Shown: positions 10,095-19,808 of the stretch, one piece after another | Numbering within the stretch: the first letter of the stretch is position 1 | How the letters are laid out: each line of letters opens with the position of its first letter | Program-made: the position numbers and the translations under genes | Assembly (NCBI GenBank): GCA_004151065.3 | Contig: NWUY0300028510.1 | Coordinates: forward strand, 22,984-43,442 | Length of the DNA: 20,459 nucleotides | Direction: 5' to 3' | Source: Larix sibirica | Lineage: Eukaryota > Streptophyta > Pinopsida > Pinales > Pinaceae | The notes under the pieces: model-generated | The model's input: only the letters and a program-made list of their open reading frames with translations | Database searches by the model: none | What the model was told of the DNA's origin: nothing

Positions 10095-10997
10095 GGAAAG
10101 CTTCAAGGTTCTTCTTCTTAGGAATGAGAGTTATGAATATCGAATGTTAGGCCCTAAGGGCTTTTCCAGAGTATTTTGATTCCTCTACTACTCTTAATAA
10201 GTCATCCTCTAATAATTTGCAAAACCCCAAGTAGAATTCTATTTTGTACCCATGAGGACATTGGCTTTTTGCCTTTTTAAAAGATTCCAATACTACTTTT
10301 AGTTCATCTCTAGGGACTTTTGATTCGAGAACTTCATTTTTATTATCTTCATTGAGCCTTAGGAAATAATAAGTCATTTTTAAAATGTCATGAATATTTT
10401 CCCTTGTTGGTTCCAGAAGTTTCCTTTGAAAGTTCCCTATTCCTGCCTATTTTATTTTATGGAATCTTCTTACAATTGCTCGATCATCCTTCCCTATCTC
10501 CCACACTTTGTGTTTATATTTTTCTTGTGCTTTGCATAATTATGGAATATTTTGTGTTCTCATCCCTTTCTACTAACCATATCGTCCTACTTTTGATCCT
10601 CCATTAAGCTTCTTCCTATTCCAATAACTTTATTTTCTTTACCTCCAGCCCCTTCAATTTGATTTTATTTATGCATAAAAGATTCCTTCTTTATTTCTTT
10701 CAAACATGTTTTTAATTTGAGCTTCAACCTTTAGTAACTCTTTTTTAGAATTGTGAGACCTTTGTTTTTCCTATTCTACTGCTACCTTTTTCACTTTATT
10801 TACATATTACATATTCTACCAATTGATACATAGCTAAATTTCCATTTGAGGAATCAATTTTCCTCCAATTCTAGGATACCAAACTTTTGAAATCTTCATC
10901 TTCCAACATTCTAGGGTTGAATTTAAAGGATTTAGTGGGTTTATTTTCCTCTATTTTCAATTTGTAAAAGGATTAAGAGATGATCTAAAATCTTGTT
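10095..10997. repeat. Long direct repeat, copy 1 (diverged part)
   Basis: Homology to 14797-15682 continues, but with many substitutions and several small insertions or deletions. One example is about 20 extra bases near 10268-10290 that are absent from copy 2. The change from apparent identity to clear divergence is abrupt at 10095. Copy 1 keeps a 76-codon reverse transcriptase frame here that is broken in copy 2. Confidence 0.9.
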
Positions 10998-10998
10998 N
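10998..10998. other. Probable contig junction (single N)
   Basis: The base is N. To its right the sequence restarts at the homologue of 6297. To its left the LINE stops in the middle of a region that continues without a break in copy 2 at 15682. A gap reduced to one ambiguous base at a repeat boundary fits two overlapping contigs placed end to end. Ns at 4754 and 16144 look like ordinary ambiguous bases, because the sequence reads through them. Confidence 0.75.
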
Positions 10999-11302
10999 AA
11001 CAATTTTTATATTTGTAATTTCAAGCAAAAATCAAAATATACATTGAGATGTGTCTTTACAATACTCTAAGGTACTTGCCTCTCTTCTATTTAGGAAACC
11101 CAAAAATAAAGATAATAGATCTTTGTAAGTCTAATTAATACAATCTTCCATTGTCCCTTTCCATTTATACATCTTTGATAAAAAAAACCAATGGAAGCTT
11201 TACGATTTCTTTAACAATTTGATTCTTTAACAAAATTTCTACATAGGACCAAAGAGTTCCTACCCAACTTCCTTCCCTTTTTGTCAATTTCAAGACTTCA
11301 CC

Positions 11303-11592
11303 CTAGACTTCTTTTGTAAAGGGACAATGCACTAATAGATGATTAATATATTGCTCATTTTTAAATAAATTATGCATCTTCCTAGCCCTCACTAGGACCT
11401 TCTCTTACAGTTGTCCCAAGTCAAAAAAATTGTTTAGTAATGCTAACCATAGAAATGGCCTTATTTTTATTAGTGCTTTAATTTAGGCTTTCCTTTAGTG
11501 CTTTAGTGCTTTATATTTCCATAATGGCTTCTACCACCACTTGTTTTCACCTTCCTCAAAACTGGCCTTATATGCTAATTGTGCAGTGAACC
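11303..11592 (-). other. zf-RVT domain of the LINE, copy 2
   Basis: Same sequence as 6601-6890, with FTAQLAYKASFEEGENKWW and NHLLVHCPFTKEV on the minus strand. It marks the C-terminal end of LINE ORF2. Confidence 0.85.
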
Positions 11593-11867
11593 ATTTATTT
11601 TTTACAAGAACGGTTAAGGATTTTATATATATAAAGAGTTGCGGTAAACCAATAAAAATAGGTTACATGGATAACAAAGTTCACATAAATTCTTACATGT
11701 TTGAGCATATAGACTATTATCTCTTAAAAAATACCCTTATAACATAACCAAAAGACTTCCATCTAATAAGACCTATAAATATACTTCTTAAGAAAAGAAC
11801 CAACTATCCATATACAAAAAACATGCAAAGAGAATTTAATTATGTGCTATGGAATGCCCAATTTTTT

Positions 11868-12791
11868 CATTTGTCATGATGACGTCTTCTATTCCGAATT
11901 CTTAAGCTTTAGGGATTTTCTAATGTCATTCAAATTTTGCTTCTGCTTGTTGTATAGTGGCTTCTTCGGCTCCTATTTCCCTAGCTGACCCAACTGACAT
12001 AGAAGGAAGGGTTACTAAATACCGTTAGCTCCTTACAAAGCCTGACACAAGGCTATATTGCATTTCAAGGTCATTTCTCATATTTCTCATCCTCTTATCA
12101 TGTTATTCAAGATGTTTCTCTAATTACTCTTGCTTCATGTATTTCTTTTCCATGTGTTGGATGAGATAGTCCACTGTTTTTTGCATCCCAATTATCTTCC
12201 CTAAGAGATGGCTCAATACTCTCTTACAATCATCCAAGTTATTCCCTAGCATTCCACCAAATCCTATCTCATTTTCCATTTCCTCATAATTGATTGGAAG
12301 AGATACAAATATAGCTCCAAGACTTACAAAGGATGTTTCATCCAGAGGTAATCTATAAACTAATAAATGAACAACTAATTTGCATTCAAGGAGAGTAGGA
12401 TCATAATGAAAATACCATAGATTGCCCCTGCAAATTCATTCCAAACTATATTCACTAGGCCATGATAGGTCATTAACACATTTTCATCGGGTTGCCATTA
12501 CACTGAAGAACGGGAAATGGTACATTCTAGACATAATTCATTGCAATACAATAAACATGGCATAACAAATATCCCACCTTTGTGTGCGCCTTCCATTACT
12601 CCCCTCTTTAACTTCAAACCATGCTAGAAGATTTCCAAAGATGTGGGAGGACCATATGCACTAAAGGGAGTTAATAATCCTCCCTCGAACCTTGATCTAA
12701 TTGTCCTTGCAATTGCCACTTGTATGTCATTCTTGACTTTGCATACTCGTGTGTGGAGGCTCCCATTCCTTTGATTCACTTTGCTCATCAT
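11868..12791 (-). pseudogene. Unrecognised coding-like relic nested in the LINE, copy 2
   Basis: Second copy of the relic at 7166-8089 at offset 4702, with no difference seen. It therefore carries the same two early stops, the frameshift near 12432 and the same later stops. If the long repeat is an assembly duplicate, this is the same physical locus as copy 1. Confidence 0.45.
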
Positions 12792-14796
12792 GGATTATAT
12801 GGAAAACATTAAAACCAAGGGACTAGGGGATCCAAGCTTGGCTTGGATATCCCTCATTTTCTTTTATCATTCATTTGCTTACTCTGACCCCTATGTTTTC
12901 CATCATGTCTACATGACTATTGTTTTATCTTCAAATATATTAGATTGAGGCTACATCGATGGGAAATATATATCAGATTCTCAATAAGAACCAAAACAAT
13001 ATTGAATCCTTTATTGCATTTGTTTTCCCAATTAAGCTTATAACCAAGAACAAGTATCCAAATATTATTGCATTCTTCATTTACAAAAGTGGAGAACTCT
13101 AATACCTTGACATAGAGCATGCAATTATGTCTAGTTATCAATCATTATTCCCAAACCCCAAGAGAATGTTGCAACTTGTTTTCCTTCGAGTCTATATAGA
13201 ACTTCCCCTCGTTCCTGCCACCCATTTGCAATGAACCTTCTTAAAGAGCCATTTTTAACCATATAATTTCATTGTCTTCATAGCTTAGGACAATAGCACT
13301 TTGTTATAGTCTGTGTTCCATTAATTTGCCTATTCTCCTTGTAGGTCTAGTCTACTAGCACTTTTCCATCCTTGGTTCCGGGTGGAAGTAGTCTCTAGAT
13401 CTATTTCCCTACTAAACAATGAATATTTGGTTTAAATAAGAGATTTAATTAGAGACTCATATGGCTTTTAACTTCCCACACAACCCACCCAAGATTCCTT
13501 CCCTATTCTTGTTGTATCCCCCTTTCCTACCGTCCATGCAAACTAGTTCCCTATCAAAGGCGAATCTTTAACTAGTACCTTCCATAGGATTGGATCCCCA
13601 TAAATGACTTTGCTAGAATCATAATCTAGTTATCCATTGATAAAGGGTTAATATACTTTGAAAACTTCACTTGCTTCCATAACTCTTCATAGATCATCAA
13701 CCTCCACAAACTTTTCTCTTCTAAGGCACGTACACAGTAATGAATGTTCTTCGAACCCCATCCACTTGATTCCCTGGGCTTTGCTAAGTTAATCCATTTT
13801 ACTAAAGGGATATCTTTGCTTTCTCTTTTCTATGTCCATATAAAACTAAAGCATTTTTTTTTCTCTTCTTTTTCCAACGTACCTTTAGGGACATACGGAT
13901 AAGGAATTCCAAAACATGGGATCACTTCCTAAACTAATTTGACTAGGGTCAATATTCCTTCTCTTCATAACCACCTGTGACACCATTAAAATACTTTGTT
14001 TTCTAGTTTTAATAATTCTAATTACAATCTTTGAATCTATAATCATTCGGTTTCAAATAGAACCCTACATATTTGACACCATTGTCAAAATAGATGCATT
14101 GTAAGGGAAAATTTAAATATGTGTCTTTCTTGTTCAATGTCTAATCTATTGAAACATAGAAGATTTGTGAGCATTTACCTCCATGCCTATTTCTCTACAA
14201 TATAAGTCTAGGATTTCTTTGTACCTTTATGATTCTCTTATAAATCTCAACCCAAACAAAATAACAACATCCACAAACAATGACTGGGAGAGAGAAAAAG
14301 ATGTCTCCTTTTTGATACCTTTTATGGATCCCTCCTTCTATGCTTTCACCATCATACTGAATCCTCTATCAATGAATACAAAGAGAAAAGGTGAAATAGG
14401 GAAACCATGCCTTAGCTTCCTTTAAGGAGTTAAACATATGGATGTTAATCGATTAATCAATATTGCAAATGAAACTAAAATTAGGCAGTCCAAAATTCAA
14501 GTTACAACTTGTAGACTCATTCCAATATGATTAAAATTAGCCCAAGATAAATCCAACTAACCTATCATGTGCTTTAGCTAGGTCTAATTTAAGAACCATA
14601 ACTTCTGTCCTCTTTACCTTTATAGAGTGAGGGCTTTCCTGTGCCACACCCACCGCATCAAGTATTTGTCTATTATGCATAAAGCCATGCCATTTTTGTG
14701 AGATAATATATTAAAAGGCACTATTTAGCATGATGCCTATTATTTTTGCCATTATTTTGTAGATTGAATTGCATAAGGAAGTTGGCCTATAATAAT

Positions 14797-15682
14797 CGAA
14801 ATCTTCAGGGTTCTTCTTCTAGGAATGCGAGTTATGAATATCGAATGTTAGGGCCCTAAGGGATTTTCTAGAGTATTTTGATTCCTCTACTACTCTTAAT
14901 AAGTCATCCTCTAATAATTGGAAAAACCCTAAGTAGAATTCTATTGTGTACCCATGAGGACATTGGCTTCAAAAACTGCTTTTAGTTCATCTCTAGGGGA
15001 TTTTGATTTTATATCTTCATTTTTATTATCTTCAATGAGCCTTAGGAAATAATAAGCCATTTTTAAAATTTCATGAATCTTTTCCCTCGTTGGTTCCAGA
15101 AGTTTCCTTTGAAAGTTCCCTACTCCTACCTATTTTATTTTATGGAATCTTCTTACAATTGCTCGATCATCCTTCCCTATCTCCCACATAGTGTTTATAT
15201 TTTTTTTGTGCTTTGCATAACTCTGGAATATTTTGTGTTCTCATCCCTTTCTACTAACCATATCATCCTACTTTTCATCCTCCATTAAGCTTCTTCCCAT
15301 TCCAATAAATTTATTTTCTTTACCTCTAGCCCCTTCAATTTGATTTTATTTATGCATAAAAGATTCCTTCTTTATTCCTTTCCAACATGTTTTTATAAAT
15401 TTGAGCTTCAACCTCTCGTAACTCTTTTTGAGAATTGCAAGACCTTTGTTTTGCCTATTCTACCGCTACCTTTTTCACTTTATTTACATATTACATATTC
15501 TGCAAATTGATACATAGCTAAATTTCCATGTGAGGAATCAATTTTCCTCCAATGCTAGGATACCAAACTTCTGAAATCTTCATCTTCCAACATTATAGGG
15601 TTGAATTTAAAGGGTTTAGTGGGTTTATTTTCCTCTATTTTCAATCTGTAAAAGGATTAAGAGATGATCTAAAGCTCTTGTT
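14797..15682. repeat. Long direct repeat, copy 2 (diverged part)
   Basis: Homologous to 10095-10997 but visibly diverged. Small deletions break the frame in the LIPKKK region (one T lost near 14820) and in the fingers region (about 20 bases lost near 14970). Unlike copy 1, this copy runs on without a break into the endonuclease region and ORF1 of the same LINE. Confidence 0.9.
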
Positions 15683-15919
15683 TCCCTTAGCTATGATTTT
15701 ATTTTCTCAGCTCCCTCCATAACACTCTTTTCCATCATAAACCCATCTATCCTTCTAGACACCCCTTTATTCCCACTCCTAAAATTCCTCCAAGTAGGAA
15801 CCAATTATAATGGTTTCAACATCACATAGACTTTAATTTTTCAATCACATGTGAACAAAGTTATGCCAGGATATCTAGACTAGCACTTACTACTCCAAGA
15901 GCCCAAAGAACATAAATTA

Positions 15920-15933
15920 TCCCAGGAAACCTT
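15920..15933. repeat. Target-site duplication of the SINE, left copy
   Basis: TCCCAGGAAACCTT, matching 16176-16189 at 13 of 14 positions. It lies next to the SINE A-tail and belongs to the interrupted LINE. Confidence 0.88.
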
Positions 15934-16175
15934 TTTTTTTCAATGTGGTTCACAACCCCGGAGAGGAGTTGCTACGTTAATGGGAATAATTCAAAGAGTT
16001 CATAGGGGGTCCACCCGAAGGGGAATCACTCCGCTGGCTTTGATTACGGAGACTAACCCGATGGGGACATCAAGTGAGGCCCTTATATATCAATGCATAG
16101 CCACCCTGAGATTTGACACCGAGACCTTTTGCTTACAACTCACNCTCTCAACCACTTGAGCTAACCCATCGAGCT
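15934..16175 (-). mobile_element. tRNA-derived SINE inserted in LINE endonuclease region
   Basis: The minus strand starts near 16175 with GCTCGATGGGTTAGCTCAAG. TAGCTCAAGTGG (16163-16152) fits the pol III A box and GGTGTCAAATCTC (16120-16108) is a degraded B box. The body is about 240 bases, more GC-rich than its surroundings, and ends in an A-run (T-run at 15932-15940 on the plus strand). TCCCAGGAAACCTT (15920-15933) and TCCCACGAAACCTT (16176-16189) flank it, differing at one of 14 bases, which is a clear target-site duplication. Removing the SINE and one repeat brings the LINE endonuclease parts NIYNPMNI and VSWDNLCSLG next to each other. One ambiguous base lies at 16144. I cannot name the SINE family. 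Confidence 0.88.
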
Positions 16176-16189
16176 TCCCACGAAACCTT
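16176..16189. repeat. Target-site duplication of the SINE, right copy
   Basis: TCCCACGAAACCTT, adjacent to the 5' end of the minus-strand SINE. The single mismatch to the left copy suggests the insertion is not very recent. Confidence 0.88.
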
Positions 16190-16523
16190 TCTATATTCAT
16201 AGGATTGTAAATATTGATAATGATAAGGATTTGCCTAGTTCCTTTTACCATAATTTAGAATGAATTCCTACATTTAGAAATGACGATTGCATACTATTTA
16301 GGGAACATACCAACTTGTTAATAGGCCTCTAGACCTTAAATTGGAGTCTAAAGAAAGGAAATTCCACTCTCTTAGTAAAGAAGACAATGCAACTTCATAT
16401 TTTCTCCCCCCATAGGTTGTCTCCTGGTACAAAATTACTTCAAGATTAAAAATGGAAAAAATATCTTGAAAGATATATTTTTGTGGGCACCCCCAACCCT
16501 TCTAGTATTTAAGGATAGAACAA

Positions 16524-16527
16524 TCAT
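16524..16527 (-). promoter_or_regulatory. ATGA overlap of LINE ORF1 stop and ORF2 start
   Basis: On the minus strand the ORF2 start ATG (16527-16525) shares its TG with a TGA stop (16526-16524) that closes an upstream frame ending VSRTVTP. A four-base ATGA overlap of this kind would suit translation of ORF2 by termination and re-initiation. The ORF1 frame is decayed, so its link to this stop is an inference. The plus-strand LINE has the same arrangement at 19805. Confidence 0.55.
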
Positions 16528-18150
16528 GGGGTAACTGTCCTTGAAACACTCTCTACTCTAAAATCCAATATAGTGGTCATAAATTATCCTTCCCTCGTAT
16601 CTCTTATTGCCTTCTTGCTTACTATAGACATAAAGGATATTATGCCTACCAAGGATATGTAACCTAAGTCTAAATACAAACCTCCTTCTATCCCCTACGC
16701 TTCCATTTGATGGTTTTATTTTCTAGGGCCTAAGCTTATATCTTGGAGGATTTCTTCGTGCATCTTCTACTTCCGATATAGATAAGGGGATAGAAAAACA
16801 ACTAACTTCGACAACATCTCTAGACTCTTGAGGATTGGAATCATTTTTCTCCTAGCTCCTTACATCCACTGACTCTTATAAATTTGGTTGAGGGTAATTT
16901 TTACTCCTAAGAGAATACTAGGGGAAGATTTCATCACCTCGATTTTCTTATAACTAGGGGACACTATGAAACCTTCTTTTTGACGATTTGACAATTCCAT
17001 GTTATTATTATATAGGGACAAAAGAGCAAATGAATTATTTAACATACCTTTGTCCTATGCAAGCTCTAAATTATTGACCTTTATCCAAATTGCTTCCACG
17101 TTCTGATTTGACACCTCACATTTCTCTACATAACATACATTTAACATACCTATTGAAACTTTTTCCAAAGAATCTTCTTGAGCCAAATCCCTTACCTTGG
17201 TCATATCACTCATTGGACTTTCCAAACTTTAGACTTTTTCCTTGTTGCCGATTGCCACATCTCACAAACTTGGGAGGTCTCTTTTAGTTGTTTTCCTTTT
17301 AAGGGATTACAACTTTTCTCCATTCCCATCAACTACTCATATGTGAAGATTCTTTAAGAACATGCTCACTAGTATGACAATTATGGTACCTATTTTCGCT
17401 TGCCCCATTCAATCTCTATATCCTATAGGAGACCTTCATGAAGGTCTAGATGCATTGAGATTTTTTCTACTTTTCTATATACTTTGGACAACATGTTCTC
17501 CTTCAAATCAATCAACGTGTCTAATCCATTTTTTATCACCTTCGGGGCCTGTTTATTTTACAATTCCATGGCAAGGCCATCTAGATTAACCCAAGTAGGT
17601 TGGGACAACTTTGATACCTTTTTGAGTTTGAACTAGGGAGACCAACTCTTTAGAGATAGAACTAAAGGCCACCATAACCATTTTCCTTATAGGATTTGAA
17701 TAGCATAAGATTCATCCAAACCCATGCAAGAGTATGAACCTTTAACATGTACATAATTAACCCCAACCAAACCTTCTCTATCCAATTGTACAAGGCAATT
17801 TTTGAGACAAATTTAGAATGAAATGCCATGTTAGGGATTTCTCATGTAGGGATAGGACACTCTCCAAGAAATTTCTTCTATGGATTTTTGTTTTACTCTC
17901 TGGTTTAGCTCAAACAAGGATCTTTCTTCTTTTCCATGTTTTGAACCCTAATTGGTTTATTCTTTCCTCTTCACCTCTAGTTTCCTTACTTCCTCTTGAC
18001 AATCCCACATGAGTTAGGATTCCAAACCCATGTTGTATATGATCCCTTCCTTAATGATATTCTCATATTTTGGATAGGAAGCCACAAAAAAAGACTCTGC
18101 ACCTTCAACATTTGGAATGAACCTTTCCTTCACATTTGTTTGTATAATGG
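16525..18150 (-). pseudogene. LINE ORF1 (gag-like, DUF4283 and CCHC knuckle) relic
   Basis: On the minus strand the N-terminal part shows SLHEKSLTWHFILNLSQ (near 17870-17810). The core follows with PTWVNLDGLAMEL (17600-17562), VIKNGLDTLIDLKENMLSKV, then YRKVEKISMHLDLHEGLL and DIEIEWGK. This is the pattern of the DUF4283-type RNA-binding region of plant LINE ORF1. A degraded zinc knuckle reads RYHNCHTSEHVLKES (17392-17345), where the first and last Cys are Y and S and the usual Gly before His is E. A 61-codon frame at 17045-16860 (EGFIVSPSYKKIEVMKSSPS) is probably the ORF1 tail. Stops and frameshifts occur throughout. It lies just upstream of ORF2. The true start is not resolved and 18150 is approximate. 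Confidence 0.8.
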
Positions 18151-18475
18151 AGTCTGATTGCCTTCCTTTTTGTTGAGTTTAATTGCAATGGATTTTGTTT
18201 TGACACCTTCAAAGCTCCCATCTAACTCCTTTCATGAAAATAACTTGGGGCCTTCTAACTTACATGATTTGAACATAACCCTTATATTGGTACTTACAAG
18301 AGATATTACCGACGACACAACCTCCTCTTTTGAAATCTATGCCTCATTATTTTTTCAGGGTTTTTAAATTTTGGGTCCAAAATGAAAGCTTGATGTTTCC
18401 GCCCTTGTCACCTAGGGTATGTGACTGACTAGGTTTTAATGAAGTAATGTTATATTTTTTTTTCCTTGTTATAGA
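18151..18475. other. Boundary region between two head-to-head LINEs
   Basis: The minus-strand LINE fades out to the left and the plus-strand LINE becomes recognisable at about 18476. Between them I see no gene. A T-run with a terminal TATAG at 18453-18474 resembles a splice acceptor or a remnant A-tail on the minus strand, but neither reading is secure. This should hold the 5' end of one or both elements. Confidence 0.45.
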
Positions 18476-19808
18476 GGAGGTGGCTCTCTGGCCTTGGATC
18501 GTTGTCACTCGGTGTTCAACCCTATGGAGGAGAAAGTTCGTAAGCATCACCTCTGGATTTTATTACCAGGATTTCCTTTGTAGCTCTAGACGAGACCCAT
18601 TTTGGAGATGGTTGCCAACATTATGGGTCATTTTATCCATATGGAGGACTCTATGCTTTACAGCTTTGACAAGCGAGTCTCTTCCATCCTGATTGAATTG
18701 GACATTTTGGAGGGTCTTCCAAGGGAATTTTTTATTCAGTGGGGTGACTTTCAGTTTTAGCAATGACTGGACTACCTAAAAGTTGCATTTCATTGTTTTG
18801 CTTGCCGAGAGACGGGACATTTAAAGGATTCTTACCTTGACAGATGTGGTTTGTCACGACAAGTTTCATCTTCTGTAGAGGAGGGATTGACTGTTGATTC
18901 TAGGGGACCATTTCTATACTGTCCCAATGCTATGTCGACTCTATCCCCTTCTTTGGATAGCGACATTTTTTTGGGTAAGTTAAAGACTCACTTCCTCAAT
19001 TTCTTTCGCTCTCTTTCGATAGCAGATTTAAAAACCCCAAGTGGCATTAGGTTTGTTGATTATTTATCTACTTCTAATTATCATTTGTATTTTTTCCTAG
19101 CCTCATCGCCTGTTTCTGTTGAACCCCCGCTCCCTTCGGGCCCCTCCTCTATTTTGGATAAGTCTCAGTTTGGGTTGAATCCTTCGGTAGTCAAGGGGGG
19201 ACAATATGACCCTGTCTTTTCAGGAGTTCTATTTGGGTAATGTGGTGGATTTTGGCCCTTCGACGGTTTCTGCTTCATCTTCTCCTAGGGTTATTGTGGG
19301 ATCCATTCCCCTTCCTTCTTTGGGAGTTTTTCATGTTCCCCTTAAGTACCTCCAAGCGGAGGAGGACATTTCATCGACGCAGGAGAATTTGTCTGTGGGA
19401 TCTCCTTCCACTTGTCATGAGTCTGTGAATGCTTATGATCCTGATTTGGTTGCCTCTGTTTAAGATTTAACCCCCAACCAAGGTGTTTTAAAAACTCTTG
19501 GTCCTTCTCCCACGCCAGGCTTGGTCCATACTCCCCTTATTGTATTTTTTGATAGACCATCTCACGATGACATCATTCCTTTTACATCCATCAGTTGCGA
19601 AAATGTTACCATTTGATGGAAAAAGAATATGAAACCTTTGGCTAAAGAAGGGGGATTACAGTCCATGGGTTCAACATCAAAAGATAATGGATACATCCCT
19701 CTTTAGGCCAGGTTAACAAACCCTTCTCTCTCGTATGCACAAAACCTTCCAGGTGATGCTATTGGGGACATGAGAGAAAGTCTTCCCTATGTTTGTGGTG
19801 AGTCATGA
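18476..19808 (+). pseudogene. Second LINE, ORF1 (gag-like, DUF4283 and CCHC knuckle) relic
   Basis: Plus-strand translation starts with GSLALDRCHSVFNPMEEKV, RKHHLWILLPGFPL and ILEMVANIMGHFIHMEDSM. It continues with LYSFDKRVSSILIELDILEG and LPREFFIQWGDFQF. This is the DUF4283-like half of plant LINE ORF1. The zinc knuckle is CFACRETGHLKDS (18794-18832), CCHC type with the last C changed to S. A serine- and proline-rich C-terminal region follows, as in other plant L1 ORF1 proteins. Two stops lie near 18585 and two near 18755. The frame shifts near 19232-19242, and further stops lie at 19461, 19614 and 19704 before a terminal TGA at 19806-19808. It is a decayed copy of a family related to, but distinct from, the minus-strand LINE. 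The 5' end is not defined. Confidence 0.85.
19805..19808 (+). promoter_or_regulatory. ATGA overlap of second LINE ORF1 stop and ORF2 start
   Basis: The ORF1 frame reads GAG TCA TGA and ends at 19808. The ORF2 frame starts with ATG at 19805 (ATG ATT ATG TCC). I checked by position that the TGA is in the frame of the ORF1 part 19242-19805 and that the ATG is in the endonuclease frame. Confidence 0.65.

Larger units (their letters stand above)
6297..10997 (-). pseudogene. LINE (L1-type) ORF2 relic, reverse transcriptase and C-terminal part, copy 1
   Basis: Read on the minus strand from 10997 downward. The fingers region is VPRDELKVVLESFKKAKSQC then HGYKIEFYLGF (10377-10147), followed by LIPKKKN (10128-10108) and YRPTSLCNSIYKI. 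GFMHNRQILDAVGVAQES and palm motif A LDLAKAHDRL (9885-9856; usual form LDLSKAYDRV) come next. Motif B is RKLRHGFPISPFLFVF (near 9720-9670). Motif C is FVDVVILFG (9575-9549), with V replacing the second catalytic D. Then come GMEVNAHKSS, FYLKPNDYR, and an uninterrupted stretch with IPLVKWINLAKPRESSGWG and KSLWRLMIYEELWKQ (about 9130-8928). A zf-RVT domain follows at 6890-6601, with FTAQLAYKASFEEGENKWW, FLWLAL and NHLLVHCPFTKEV. Stops and frameshifts are numerous, so it is a dead non-LTR retrotransposon. The stretch from about 8440 to 6900 is not LINE-like. Confidence 0.9.
10999..14796. repeat. Long direct repeat, copy 2 (identical part)
   Basis: This is the second copy of 6297-10094 at offset 4702, with no difference found in the stretches compared. 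It starts at the first base after the N at 10998. Confidence 0.95.
10999..16527 (-). pseudogene. LINE (L1-type) ORF2 relic, endonuclease to zf-RVT, copy 2
   Basis: Read on the minus strand. ORF2 probably starts at the ATG at 16527, giving MIVLSLNTRRVGG, the usual SxN start of the APE-type endonuclease. Next are EVILYQETTYGG (QET at 16427-16419, catalytic E), SLLREWNFLSLDSN, RSRGLLTSW and INIYNPMNI. A SINE at 15934-16175 interrupts the frame, after which VSWDNLCSLGSWSSKC and VPTWRNFRSGNKGVSRRID (about 15810-15745) finish the domain. The reverse transcriptase follows, with LDLAKAHDRL at 14587-14558 and FVDVVILFG at 14277-14251 (second catalytic D is V). The WINLAKP segment (about 13832-13630) and zf-RVT (11592-11303) come last. 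Without the SINE and the non-LINE insert the span suits a near full-length plant L1 ORF2. Stops and frameshifts show it is inactive. Confidence 0.9.

Noticed and set aside
17090-17589. Plus-strand open frames of 65 and 75 codons
   Set aside because: They are antisense to the minus-strand LINE ORF1, whose DUF4283-like and zinc-knuckle residues explain the sequence.
18414-18475. Intron-like segment (GTATGT...TTTTTTTTTCCTTGTTATAG)
   Set aside because: At about 60 bases it is shorter than normal plant introns and there is no coding exon on its left.
18347-18763. Minus-strand open frames of 66-67 codons
   Set aside because: They overlap or are antisense to the start of the plus-strand LINE ORF1 and have no motifs of their own.
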